Shown: piece by piece, positions 30,188 through 38,502 of the stretch
How positions within the stretch are numbered: the stretch's first letter is position 1
Layout: each line of letters begins with the position of its first letter
Origin: JAHCHG01 sp038246645
Lineage (GTDB): Bacteria; Acidobacteriota; Blastocatellia; Pyrinomonadales; Pyrinomonadaceae
Length of the DNA stretch: 39,567 bases
Direction of reading: 5' to 3'
Assembly (NCBI GenBank): GCA_038246645.1
Contig: JBBRVS010000025.1
Location: 1-39,567 of the forward strand
Notes under the pieces: model-generated
Told to the model about the DNA's origin: nothing
Database searches by the model: none
Seen by the model: only the letters and a program-made list of their open reading frames with translations
Position numbers and translations under genes: made by a program

Positions 30188-30925
30188 TTAGAGCGGTCGC
30201 GCCGGAATATTTTTCGCCTCATTCGTGCCGATAGCAAAAACTTTGATCAACGCCAAACCCGCGAAAAATCCGCCGATATGTGCGGCATAAGCCACGCCGC
30301 CCGTGTCCGAAGGCGTTAAATAACCGACAACAATTTGATAGACGATCCAGATGCCGAGCGCGACATACGCCGGAACGGTCGTGAAAACATTAAAAAGCAG
30401 TGCACGCACGGTTCGTGTCGGAAAAAGTAGCAGATACGCGCCTAAAATTCCTGAAATCGCGCCGGATGCGCCGAGCATCGGAATCACCGAATCCGTATCC
30501 ATTATGATCTGCGCGAAACCGGCGGCAAATCCGCAAACAATATAAAAGACGGCGTACCGGATGTGTCCGATCAGATTTTCGATATTGTCGCCGAAAATCC
30601 ACAAAAAAAGCATATTTCCGAAAATATGCATTATATCGCCGTGCATAAACATCGAACTCAGGAAATTAAAATAAACGCCGAGCGGCGCGTCAAAATGCTG
30701 AATTTGTCCGAGAACCTGTCCGCTCGAATTTTTCACGTTGATCGCGCCCTGCAGATCAACGCCGCTCGTAATCTCCTGCGGCACCAGCGAAAAAGCGTAG
30801 GAAAACGCGTCATTTCCGCCCAAACCCTGCAGGAAAACAAAAACCAGAATATTCAAACCGATGAAAATATAATTGACATACGGAATAATCTTGACATCGG
30901 AATTATCGTCGCTGATCGGAAACAT
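30188..30925 (-). CDS. Rhomboid family intramembrane serine protease
   Basis: A complete 245-residue rhomboid with six to seven helices. Asn104 is in the HIFGNMLFLW helix, nucleophile Ser154 is in GASGAISG, and general base His216 is in AAHIGGFFAG. The N-terminal segment IPYVNYIFIGLNILVF is typical of the GlpG-like bacterial group. A periplasmic loop of about 45 residues lies between helices 1 and 2. Substrates are unknown. It is distinct from the rhomboid at the start of the window, so the organism has at least two. Confidence 0.95.
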   Translation of the reverse strand: MFPISDDNSDVKIIPYVNYIFIGLNILVFVFLQGLGGNDAFSYAFSLVPQEITSGVDLQGAINVKNSSGQVLGQIQHFDAPLGVYFNFLSSMFMHGDIMHIFGNMLFLWIFGDNIENLIGHIRYAVFYIVCGFAAGFAQIIMDTDSVIPMLGASGAISGILGAYLLLFPTRTVRALLFNVFTTVPAYVALGIWIVYQIVVGYLTPSDTGGVAYAAHIGGFFAGLALIKVFAIGTNEAKNIPARPL

Positions 30926-30949
30926 TTTTTTGAAAAACCTCCCATGATT

Positions 30950-31522
30950 CTAATTTAAAATTTTATCAACTTCCAGATTCAAATCCGGCAGAATTTCGGA
31001 CTTGACAATTTCTCCCGCTTTATAGATTTTGACCGTTTGATAAATATCATTAAACGGTTTTTGATGAACTTCGATTATGTCTTTTTTAAGATTGATGATC
31101 CAAACTTCCAAAATTCCGGCTTCGGCATAAAGCGGAAGTTTCACGTCGCGGTCATATTTCAAAGTCGTGTCGGAAACTTCGACAACTAAAATAACTTCTT
31201 CGGGACGCGGATGACGTTTTCCGTCATATTTTGTTAAATCCGATAAAACAATATCCGGTTCGGGCTCATTGTAATCCGATATTCTTAGTGGATTTTGAAT
31301 GCTGACTAAAACTTCATCAGAAACATTTTTCATAAAAAATTTATTTAAAACATTTACAATAGCGGCGTGTCTGTCGCCTATCGTCATTTTTTTTATTAAT
31401 TCCCCGTCAATGATTTCGGCTTTCTCGCAGTCTTTGAGAATGCCGAGTTCGATCATTTTGTAATATTCGTCAACACTGAATCGAAGCCGGACAGGTTGCG
31501 GCAGAGTCTGAACATTCATCAT
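30950..31522 (-). CDS. Uma2 family endonuclease-like protein (DUF820)
   Basis: The 190 residues show the Uma2/DUF820 restriction-like fold: SVDEYYKMIELGIL at the start and EIIDGELI strand. EPDIVLS supplies the acidic metal ligand, and VVEVSDTTLKYDRDVKLPLYAEAGI supplies Glu plus the Lys/Asp helix. The PD-(D/E)xK-type residues are all present. These proteins are abundant in Cyanobacteria, Acidobacteria and Chloroflexi, and their biological role is not settled. It lies 24 bp upstream of the rhomboid gene on the same strand, so the two may be co-transcribed. Confidence 0.92.
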   Translation of the reverse strand: MMNVQTLPQPVRLRFSVDEYYKMIELGILKDCEKAEIIDGELIKKMTIGDRHAAIVNVLNKFFMKNVSDEVLVSIQNPLRISDYNEPEPDIVLSDLTKYDGKRHPRPEEVILVVEVSDTTLKYDRDVKLPLYAEAGILEVWIINLKKDIIEVHQKPFNDIYQTVKIYKAGEIVKSEILPDLNLEVDKILN

Positions 31523-31582
31523 AAAAAATTTACCTCACATTGGATAAAAGACATTTTAGGACAATTTCGGCAATATTCAAAG

Positions 31583-31622
31583 AAAAAAGAGTTTGAGCCT
31601 CAAAAGACGCAAACTCTTTTTT
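31583..31622. terminator. Bidirectional rho-independent terminator
   Basis: AAAAAAGAGTTT (31583-31594) pairs perfectly with AAACTCTTTTTT (31611-31622). A T-run ends the stem on both strands. It terminates the DAACS gene on the minus strand, between it and the Uma2 gene. Confidence 0.8.
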
Positions 31623-31642
31623 GATTAAAACCTTCCGAAAGT

Positions 31643-33364
31643 TTAGCCGATTCCGGCATCTTTCTTAACTTTTAAAAGTTCGAATCCTTCCGAACGCGCG
31701 ACGAAGGTTGCCGCTGTAATATCGCCGACGACGTTCAGCGTCGTGCGGCACATATCTAAGATTCGGTCAGCTCCCAGAATAATCGCAATCAGCGCGGGAT
31801 CAATGCCGATCATCGCCAGAATTCCGATGATAAACGGAATCGAACCCGAAGGAACTCCGGCAGTTCCGATGCCGCCTAAAATCGCCAGATAAACGACCAT
31901 TAATTGCAAACTGATGGTTAATTCAACTCCGGCAAGCTGCGCTAAGAATAAAACCGTTACGCCTTCGTAAAGTGCCGTCCCGTTTTGATTGGCAGTCGCG
32001 CCGACGGTCAGCACAAAACTGTTGATTTCTTTGGGAACGCCCAGGTTTTCTTCCGAAACTCTTAAAGCTGTCGGCAGAGTCGCGTTTGATGAGCTTGTCG
32101 AAAACGCCGTAACAATTACAGTGCGGATGCGTTTGAAAAATTCGAGCGGATTCATTTTCGATAAAAAATAAATCGAAAGCGAATAAACTCCGAAAAAATG
32201 CAAACTCAAACCCAATAAGACCGTAAAAACAAACCACGCCAAAGATTGCAGAAGATCAAGCCCGAACTGCGCGATATTATTAAACAAAAGACACGCCACG
32301 GCATACGGGGCGAATTTCATAATGATGTCAATGATTTTAGTAGTTATCGAAAAAACCGATTCCATCAAGCTGACAAACGGCGCGGAAACCGGCGCGGGCA
32401 AAAGAGTTATCGCAATTCCGGCGATCAGCGCAAAAAACATTATGTGCAGCATATTCGGGCTTGCGCCCGCAATCGAATTAAAAACATTGCTCGGCACGAT
32501 TGTTTTGACGACCGACATCAGAGCCGTATCTTCCGCCGCCACAGCCCGGCGAATATCGCCCGAAAATCTTTTGGTATCCGCTGAAAAATCCTTCGCAGCT
32601 TCTGCCAGCAAATCCGGTCTTGCCGCTATTTTATCGGCTTCTTTCGTAAATTTATCGGCTTCTGCCAGGAATGATTTTGAAGTTTTGAGCGAGACTTGCG
32701 CTTCCGTAGAAAATTCCTTTGCCTTCTGCGAAAAAATTTGCGCGTCAGCCGCAAAGGTCTTTGCTTCTTCCTGATTTAAAACGGTTTCATTAGCAATCGT
32801 ATTGATTTTAGCTGTGTATTTATCGGTTCCTAAAGCAAAACTTTTGGATGCCGCGCCGACGGCAATCGCGCTTTCAACGCTTGAACGTGCGCCGCCGCTG
32901 AATTTTTCCTTGAGTTGCGCGGCAACATCCGGCGCGATGCGCTCGCCCGGACGAATGATATTTGCCAAACCCAGACCGATAACGACCGAAATCGCCGAAA
33001 TAATCAGCGTGTAAGCAAAAGATTTTGCGCCGATGCGCCCGAGTTTGCGAATATCGCCGATGCCCGCCACGCCGACGACGAGCGATGCAAAAACGAGCGG
33101 AACAACGATCATCAAAAGCAGATTAAGAAATAACTGCCCGACGGGTCGTGTAAAATTTTCGACCGCCCAGACGACATTCGGATTGTCGCCGCCCATCGTC
33201 CAATTTACCGCCAAACCGCCGATTACGCCGATCAATAAACCGATTAAAATCTTGGTATGCAGAGCCATCCCTTTCGGTTTGTCGGGCGTGTCGTCATCTA
33301 AATCTGTTGTTAGTTCTTGTTCGTAATCATCCGGCGGAATTATCTCTTTTTCATTTTCACTCAT
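31643..33364 (-). CDS. DAACS family dicarboxylate/amino acid:cation symporter with inserted coiled-coil-like domain
   Basis: The 573-residue inner-membrane symporter carries the GltPh-type signatures. These are the serine-rich hairpin STSSSNATLPTAL, the TVGATANQNGTALYEG helix 7 motif (NxD-like region), GIGTAGVPSGS in hairpin 2 and the helix 8 sequence DRILDMCRTTLNVVGD. The family transports aspartate, glutamate, succinate or fumarate with Na+ or H+. The oddity is between helices 3 and 4. About residues 150-275 form an Ala/Lys/Ser/Phe-rich stretch with repeats such as FAADAQIFSQKAKEF and FLAEADKF, much longer than the usual loop. Residues 1-33 are an acidic cytoplasmic tail. It is followed by a terminator and is monocistronic. 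Confidence 0.92.
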   Translation of the reverse strand: MSENEKEIIPPDDYEQELTTDLDDDTPDKPKGMALHTKILIGLLIGVIGGLAVNWTMGGDNPNVVWAVENFTRPVGQLFLNLLLMIVVPLVFASLVVGVAGIGDIRKLGRIGAKSFAYTLIISAISVVIGLGLANIIRPGERIAPDVAAQLKEKFSGGARSSVESAIAVGAASKSFALGTDKYTAKINTIANETVLNQEEAKTFAADAQIFSQKAKEFSTEAQVSLKTSKSFLAEADKFTKEADKIAARPDLLAEAAKDFSADTKRFSGDIRRAVAAEDTALMSVVKTIVPSNVFNSIAGASPNMLHIMFFALIAGIAITLLPAPVSAPFVSLMESVFSITTKIIDIIMKFAPYAVACLLFNNIAQFGLDLLQSLAWFVFTVLLGLSLHFFGVYSLSIYFLSKMNPLEFFKRIRTVIVTAFSTSSSNATLPTALRVSEENLGVPKEINSFVLTVGATANQNGTALYEGVTVLFLAQLAGVELTISLQLMVVYLAILGGIGTAGVPSGSIPFIIGILAMIGIDPALIAIILGADRILDMCRTTLNVVGDITAATFVARSEGFELLKVKKDAGIG

Positions 33365-33568
33365 CTAGTTTTCACCTTCTGTTTTGGAATAAAAATTTGT
33401 TTTTGGTAATAATTGATAAATCTTTTGGTGCGTTGACAGCCGAAAAAACCGAGTTTGCAAATGATTTGCATCAATCTTGCCGTCAATAGCCGCGGTTTTT
33501 GAGAGTGTAGCAAATCTTTTCGGATTTGGGTATGATTAAAGCAATCTATCGCAGTACTATCAAAACTT

Positions 33569-34855
33569 ATGAACAAAAATTTTCTTCTATTCGTCTTTTT
33601 CTTCAGTTTATTATTTGTGTTTACAATTTCAGTCGAAGCGCAACAGAAGTTTGTTGCTAATTTGTCGGGTTTACAAACTGTTCCGGCGAATGATTCGGGC
33701 GGAAAAGCTATCTGCAAATTGACAATTAACGAAGCGCAAAACGGCGGAAACTTAGAGTGCAACTACTCAAATTTATTAGGCGGTTGGACATCTTTTAGTA
33801 TTCACGGCAGCGCGGCAATCGGCGAAAACGCACCGTCTATTTTCACATTTGTCAGACAAGGCGGACCATCAGGTCAAAATGGTGGATTCGCTCTAGGGTT
33901 TTTCACGACTGCACCCGCTTTTTCCGAGATTTATTCTAACAGGCTTTACATCAGCCTTAATACAGCAAATTTTCCGAACGGCGAAATTCGTGGGCAGATT
34001 CATCTTACCAACGGAACTTACAATGATTTTGACGGCGACGGGCGAACCGATCTGACGGTTTACCGAAATTCGAACAACACATTTTATTCTCTTTCGAGTT
34101 TGAACGGCGCATTTACCGAAAAACAGATCGGACAGCCCGGCGATTCGGTTTCGCTGACGGTTGATTTCGACGGCGACGGACGTTCGGATTTTTCGACGGC
34201 GCGTTATAATGCGGAAGTTTTATGGCGGATTTTCAAAAGTTCAACCGAAACGCTGGAAGAAATCCGTTGGGGAAGTTCTGCGCTCGGAGATTTTTTCGCC
34301 GCCGCCGATTATGACGGCGACGGCACATTTGACATCGCCGTTTTCCGCGCCGGAGTTTGGTATATCATCGAAAGCTCGACCAACACGGTTCGCTACGAAT
34401 ATTTCGGCAGGTCGGGCGATATTCCCGCGCCGAATGATTTCGACAAAGACGGAAAAGCCGATTTAACAATTGCCAGAAGCGAAAGCGGACAGCGAGTTTG
34501 GTACACAAGACGAAGCTCGGACGGCGGATTTTATTCGATTCCGTGGGGTTTGAGCAGCGACGCATTTTTCACCGGACGCGCGGATTGGGACGGCGACGGC
34601 GCGGCTGATCTTTCCGTCATTCGCAACGAGAGCGGAAGAAGAGTTTTCTATATCCGGCGCTCATCAGATAATCAATTGCAGGTAATTCGCTGGGGTTTGA
34701 GTTCCGATGTCGTCAAACTCGGCGATTACGACGGCGACGGACGCACGGACGCGGCGGTAACACGCGCCGAAAACGGTCAGAGAGTTTTCTATATTCTGCA
34801 AAGCTCAACGGGTGAGCCGCGCTACGAAACCTTCGGATTGCAAGGCGATTTTTAG
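33569..34855 (+). CDS. Secreted CHRD and FG-GAP/VCBS repeat protein
   Basis: After a signal peptide (1-24, ending VEAQQ) comes a CHRD (chordin) domain at about 27-147, with the typical NLSGLQTVPAN start and FPNGEIRGQIHL end. Six FG-GAP/VCBS-type repeats follow, with calcium-loop motifs DFDGDGRTD, DFDGDGRSD, DYDGDGTFD, DFDKDGKAD, DWDGDGAAD and DYDGDGRTD spaced about 45 residues apart, probably forming a beta-propeller. Such proteins are abundant in Blastocatellia-type Acidobacteriota and are thought to act in surface adhesion; the ligand is unknown. The protein has no C-terminal sorting signal that I can identify. Confidence 0.9.
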   Translation: MNKNFLLFVFFFSLLFVFTISVEAQQKFVANLSGLQTVPANDSGGKAICKLTINEAQNGGNLECNYSNLLGGWTSFSIHGSAAIGENAPSIFTFVRQGGPSGQNGGFALGFFTTAPAFSEIYSNRLYISLNTANFPNGEIRGQIHLTNGTYNDFDGDGRTDLTVYRNSNNTFYSLSSLNGAFTEKQIGQPGDSVSLTVDFDGDGRSDFSTARYNAEVLWRIFKSSTETLEEIRWGSSALGDFFAAADYDGDGTFDIAVFRAGVWYIIESSTNTVRYEYFGRSGDIPAPNDFDKDGKADLTIARSESGQRVWYTRRSSDGGFYSIPWGLSSDAFFTGRADWDGDGAADLSVIRNESGRRVFYIRRSSDNQLQVIRWGLSSDVVKLGDYDGDGRTDAAVTRAENGQRVFYILQSSTGEPRYETFGLQGDF

Positions 34856-34865
34856 TCGGGAAAAG

Positions 34866-34874
34866 TGATATAAT
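34866..34874 (+). promoter_or_regulatory. Extended -10 promoter, TGnTATAAT
   Basis: TGATATAAT lies ten bases before the ATG at 34885, giving an almost leaderless transcript. It is identical to the element at 3957-3965. Confidence 0.55.
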
Positions 34875-34884
34875 TCAAGACATT

Positions 34885-35082
34885 ATGCAAACAGTTTCAG
34901 ACAGAATCACGATTGACGAAAAAATCTGTAACGGCAAACCGACGATTCGCGGAAAAAGAATCGCCGTGCAGACCATTCCTGAATTTTTAAGCGCAGGTGA
35001 AAGCGTCGAGGAAATTCTCAATCAATATCCGACGCTCGAACGCGAAGATATTTCCGCTACTGAGGCAATTTCCATTGTATAG
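34885..35082 (+). CDS. DUF433 family antitoxin-like protein, apparently truncated and orphan
   Basis: The 65 residues begin with a strong DUF433 pattern: RITIDEKICNGKPTIRGKRIAV, then FLSAGESVEEILNQYPTLEREDI. DUF433 proteins are predicted winged-HTH antitoxins usually followed by a PIN-like toxin gene. Here the C-terminal helix expected after EDI (typically an 'ACLAYA' segment) is replaced by SATEAISIV and a stop. The last 26 bp overlap the 3' end of the convergent gene. No toxin follows. It is probably a relic or a solitary regulator. Confidence 0.7.
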   Translation: MQTVSDRITIDEKICNGKPTIRGKRIAVQTIPEFLSAGESVEEILNQYPTLEREDISATEAISIV

Positions 35083-36211
35083 CATAGCTGCTGGTCGTGT
35101 AGAATGAACTTGAATCAATGCTAAATCTTAAGCGACCACTTTGAGCAGGTGAAATATCTGCCCAATTTTCGGCTTTTTTTATTGGTGGATGACTTACAGT
35201 TCCAACATAACGTCCCGACGGAATTTCAAATACCGCATATTTAGCTTGTGAATAATAAGAGATGAAAAAACTGCTCAGTCTGTCATATCCAACAATCAGC
35301 CAACGACTGTTTGGTGAAATTCCTAACTGAGATCCAATATGTTTTAACCCTCGTTCTTCAATTTTTTCATCAATAAAAATTCTTTTGTGTGATATTTGTT
35401 TGAAATCAGAAGCATTATAAATAGAGAGATAAAATTCAATCCCTTCTTTACCCTTGATATTTTCTGATATAACCGTGAGATATTTTTCATTGGGTGAGTA
35501 TTCGAATGAAGTTATCTTTCCCAGATTTGTCTCTTGCGAAAAACTTTTTGTATCGTCTTCAAGGGGTTGGAAAATGAGAATATCATCATCTTTTAAGCTA
35601 ATTATGAAATTTTTGTCAGGTGAAAATATGTATGGTTTGTTTGCGCGTATAAGTTCATTTTCGCGTGTATCAATTGGTGTTAATCTTCTGTCTATAAAAT
35701 TGTACAATTCTCTAGAAATTTTTTTATCTTCTTTATTAAAAACAGACATGAGAAGATGTTTATCATCGTAAACCCGCACAAATGCGTAATCTTTAGCATC
35801 CAGTTCTTCAAGATTGCGAATTTTTCCGGTATCAGGATTCCATACCTTAAAAAATTTTTTACTCTTTGTTTGACGAAGTGTTTCTGTAAAAAAAACTTCG
35901 TGAGTATTTGGCAGAAAGATCATATATGGATAATCCGATTCAAACTTCAAAGTTGCAATTTCGTTTTGGCTGATAGCTTCAAAAATACGAATCCGGTGCA
36001 TCCTAACGCTTACTTCCCCTCTTTTCTCTTTGATATTTTGATGCAATAAAAGTAATTTCCCATCAGAAGAAATATCCATCAGTCCGAGTTTGTTTTTATT
36101 AAACTGCTTGATTATTGGTAAACTTGTTTCTTTTTGTGAAGGGGCTGTTTGTCCAAGTAACAGCACAAATAAAATGATGGAAACAATTGTGTTAAATCTT
36201 TTAATTTTCAT
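35057..36211 (-). CDS. Secreted beta-propeller-like protein, unknown
   Basis: The 384-residue protein has a signal peptide (1-25, ending TAPSQ). The remainder looks like a WD40- or TolB-type propeller. Repeats of 'ISSDGKLLLL', 'FSPDKNFIISL', 'YSPNEKYLTVIS' and 'ISPNSRWLIVG' occur at regular spacing, each followed by a strand and an Asp/Asn turn. No enzyme motif is visible. The gene is noticeably richer in A+T than the core genes around it, for example many Ile ATA and Lys AAA codons, which suggests acquisition. It overlaps the DUF433 gene tail to tail by 26 bp. Confidence 0.65.
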   Translation of the reverse strand: MKIKRFNTIVSIILFVLLLGQTAPSQKETSLPIIKQFNKNKLGLMDISSDGKLLLLHQNIKEKRGEVSVRMHRIRIFEAISQNEIATLKFESDYPYMIFLPNTHEVFFTETLRQTKSKKFFKVWNPDTGKIRNLEELDAKDYAFVRVYDDKHLLMSVFNKEDKKISRELYNFIDRRLTPIDTRENELIRANKPYIFSPDKNFIISLKDDDILIFQPLEDDTKSFSQETNLGKITSFEYSPNEKYLTVISENIKGKEGIEFYLSIYNASDFKQISHKRIFIDEKIEERGLKHIGSQLGISPNSRWLIVGYDRLSSFFISYYSQAKYAVFEIPSGRYVGTVSHPPIKKAENWADISPAQSGRLRFSIDSSSFYTTSSYAIQWKLPQ

Positions 36212-36300
36212 AAATCATATTCTACAAATAGTTGGTTTATAAATGAATATTTATAATAACATTTAGGCTAAATATTATTAACAAAGGTAAAATCTAGTTT

Positions 36301-37725
36301 ATGTATTCATCAATCCATTTCAACGCCAAACCGCGAGCCACGACAAACGCTTCAAAACCCGAAGTTTTAGAACAATTACAAAAGATTGTCGGCACGGAAA
36401 ATGTTTTAATCGAGCCGGAAAAGGTCGAGCCGTACGGCGCGGATGCGGTGAAGGAGAAATTTCCGCCGGAAGCGGTTGTTTTTCCCGCAACAACCGAGGA
36501 AATGTCGGAAATCTTAAAACTTGCCAATTCCGAGATTTTTCCCGTCACGGCGCGCGGCGGCGGTGTCGGCTACACGGGCGGCGCGGTTCCGGTTGACGGC
36601 GGAATCGTCATCGGAACTGACCGAATGAACAAAATCGTCGAAATAAATGCGGACGATCTTTACGTCATTTGCCAGCCGGGACTGACGACTTTTGATTTGC
36701 AGCAAGCGGTTGAAAAATACGGACTTCTTTTCCCGCCCGATCCGGCGAGTTATAAAGATTCGTTTATCGGCGGCAACATCGCCGAAAATGCGGGCGGAAT
36801 GCGAACGCCGAAATACGGCGTGACGAAACATTCGGTTTTGGGCTTGGAAATCGTTACCGCGACGGGCGATGTCATCAGAACGGGCGGCAAAACGGTAAAA
36901 AATGTCGTCGGTTTCGATCTGACGGGTTTGATGTGCGGCTCGGAAGGACTTTTGGGAATTATCACCGAAGCGACGCTGAAATTATTGCCGATGCCGGAAG
37001 CGACCGCGACCGTTCGCGCTTCGTTTCGGACAATGGAAGAAGCCTGCGAAGTTCTGACGAAATTCACGCCGCACGGTTTGCTGCCGATGGCGATGGAAGT
37101 CATTGACCGCAACTGCATCGGCGCGATCGAAGAAAATTTTGCCTTCGGTTTTTCAAGCGACGCGCAAGCCGTTCTTCTCGTTGCGGTTGACGGCGAAACG
37201 CAACAGGTCGAGCGCGAATCGAAACTCGTCGAGCGAATCTTAATGGAAAACGGCGGTTTCGATATTCTGCGCTCGGAAAACAAAGACGAAGAAAATAAAC
37301 TCTGGGACGCACGCCGCGCCATTTCTCCGAGTTTGATGAAATACGGCACTTTGAAGATCAACGAAGATGTCGTCGTTCCGCGCTCACGCGTTCCCGAATT
37401 GATTACCGGAGTCGAGGAAATCGCCCGTAAACACGACATCTTCGTCGCTAATTTCGGACACGCCGGCGACGGCAATATTCACGTCAATTTTTTGTGTAAC
37501 AAAGATGATTTAGACTCAATCGCCCGCGCCCGAATGTGCGTCAAAGAAACCTTTGAGTTGTCGGTCGCGCTTGGCGGCTCGATCAGCGGCGAACACGGCA
37601 TCGGCTACGTCAAAGCCGCCTATTTAGATCTGGCAATTGACGCGCCGACGCTTTCGATTATGAAAAACATCAAAAAAGTCTTCGACCCGAACGGCATTTT
37701 GAATCCGGGAAAAATGTTTGTGTAA
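36301..37725 (+). CDS. FAD-linked oxidase, glycolate/D-lactate dehydrogenase type
   Basis: The 474-residue protein has an N-terminal PCMH FAD-binding domain (about 40-220) with VTARGGGVGYTGGAVP, the diphosphate loop PPDPASYKDSFIGGNIAENAGGMR and VVGFDLTGLMCGSEGLLGI. A C-terminal FAD-oxidase domain has NFGHAGDGNIHVNF and GSISGEHGIGYVKA, the metal and substrate histidines. This is the GlcD/Dld-2 family, oxidising glycolate, D-lactate or D-2-hydroxyglutarate. No glcE or glcF neighbours are present, so a single-subunit D-lactate or D-2-hydroxy-acid dehydrogenase is likely. Its 3' end is partly duplicated after the downstream VapBC pair. Confidence 0.9.
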   Translation: MYSSIHFNAKPRATTNASKPEVLEQLQKIVGTENVLIEPEKVEPYGADAVKEKFPPEAVVFPATTEEMSEILKLANSEIFPVTARGGGVGYTGGAVPVDGGIVIGTDRMNKIVEINADDLYVICQPGLTTFDLQQAVEKYGLLFPPDPASYKDSFIGGNIAENAGGMRTPKYGVTKHSVLGLEIVTATGDVIRTGGKTVKNVVGFDLTGLMCGSEGLLGIITEATLKLLPMPEATATVRASFRTMEEACEVLTKFTPHGLLPMAMEVIDRNCIGAIEENFAFGFSSDAQAVLLVAVDGETQQVERESKLVERILMENGGFDILRSENKDEENKLWDARRAISPSLMKYGTLKINEDVVVPRSRVPELITGVEEIARKHDIFVANFGHAGDGNIHVNFLCNKDDLDSIARARMCVKETFELSVALGGSISGEHGIGYVKAAYLDLAIDAPTLSIMKNIKKVFDPNGILNPGKMFV

Positions 37726-37757
37726 GTCGCAAAATTTTGTGCTAAAATTTCAACATT

Positions 37758-38000
37758 ATGATTCAAACATTAGAAGCAATTGTGAGTGAAAACGGCAAAA
37801 TCGAGTTGCTCACCGAGATTCGTCTGAAAAAACCTCAACGCGCTCTTGTAACGATTTTGGATGAAGAACCGAAAGTTTCGGACGAATCGAAAAAAGATAA
37901 ATTATTCGCCGTTCTTGAAAAAATGCAGAAAGCAAATATGTTTCAAGATATTGAAAACCCTGTCGAGTGGCAAAGGAAACTAAGAGATGAATGGGAATAA
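37758..38000 (+). CDS. VapB-type antitoxin
   Basis: This 80-residue protein lies immediately upstream of, and overlaps by 14 bp, a PIN-domain toxin, the usual antitoxin-first arrangement. Its N-terminus (MIQTLEAIVSENGKIEL, then KKPQRALVTIL) is the short beta-hairpin typical of AbrB/MazE- or DUF2281-like VapC antitoxins. The C-terminus is helical and charged (KLFAVLEKMQKANMF...EWQRKLRDEWE), suited to binding the toxin. It starts 32 bp after the oxidase stop codon. The call rests mostly on context. Confidence 0.75.
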   Translation: MIQTLEAIVSENGKIELLTEIRLKKPQRALVTILDEEPKVSDESKKDKLFAVLEKMQKANMFQDIENPVEWQRKLRDEWE

Positions 38001-38382
38001 ATCTATTCTTGACAGCAATTTGATAATCTTCTTTTCCAAAGGAAAGATTGACCTCACAAAATTACGCTCAAAATACGATAAATTTTATGTTTCAATCATC
38101 ACTTATATGGAGGTCTATGCGTATGAATTCCCCAACCAATCGGAAAAAGACTTGATAGACGAGTTTTTTAATAGTGTGGAAATTGTCGAAATCAACAAGG
38201 AAATCGCTGACCAAGCCATCATCTACCGCAAAAAAAAAATCAAAAAGATAAAACTTCCCGATGCAATAATTCTCGCTTCCGCCAAATATGCCAACGCCGA
38301 TTTATTAACCGATGATTGGGACGATTTTCAAAACGTAGATTCGACCGTTAATGTGATAGATATTGACGATTTGAAAATTTGA
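37987..38382 (+). CDS. VapC-type PIN-domain ribonuclease toxin
   Basis: The 131 residues form a PIN domain. The first acidic residue is in SILDSNLIIFF, the Glu in SIITYMEVYAYE, the third in KLPDAIILASAKYANADLLTDDWDDF, completing the Asp-Glu-Asp-Asp metal site. VapC toxins cut tRNA(fMet) or rRNA loops. The target here is unknown. It overlaps the antitoxin gene by 14 bp. Its TGA stop abuts a decayed copy of the oxidase gene's 3' end. Confidence 0.88.
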   Translation: MNGNKSILDSNLIIFFSKGKIDLTKLRSKYDKFYVSIITYMEVYAYEFPNQSEKDLIDEFFNSVEIVEINKEIADQAIIYRKKKIKKIKLPDAIILASAKYANADLLTDDWDDFQNVDSTVNVIDIDDLKI

Positions 38383-38436
38383 AAAATCTTCGAGCGCAAA
38401 AGGCATTTTGATTCCGGGGAAAAATGTTTGTTTAGT
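38381..38436 (+). pseudogene. Decayed second copy of the FAD oxidase gene 3' end
   Basis: The sequence aligns with 37671-37725. In the final 34 columns about four differ, while the earlier part has small indels. The reading frame is shifted, unlike the in-frame VWA fragment at 23697-23789, so this copy is older or unselected. The segment from here to 38502 otherwise contains AT-rich promoter-like sequence only. Confidence 0.75.
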
Positions 38437-38502
38437 TATTCCTGATTATTCAAAATTGAATTAAAATATACTCAAATTTAATAATTGTGAGAGTTTTGCT
38501 TT

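Larger units (their letters stand above)
37671..38436 (+). mobile_element. Candidate VapBC cassette flanked by a duplicated glcD-like 3' end
   Basis: The last 55 bp of the oxidase gene (37671-37725) recur, decayed, at 38381-38436. The best-conserved stretch is GGCATTTTGA-TCCGGG followed by AAAAATGTTTGT. The second copy starts inside the vapC stop codon. Only the antitoxin and toxin genes lie between. The architecture repeats that of the RelE/HigB-like cassette at 22974-23789. Mobility is inferred and no recombinase is present. Confidence 0.6.

Noticed and set aside
36750..37475. A 241-codon minus-strand frame antisense to the FAD oxidase
   Set aside because: It is Ser/Pro/Thr-rich shadow sequence with no family features.
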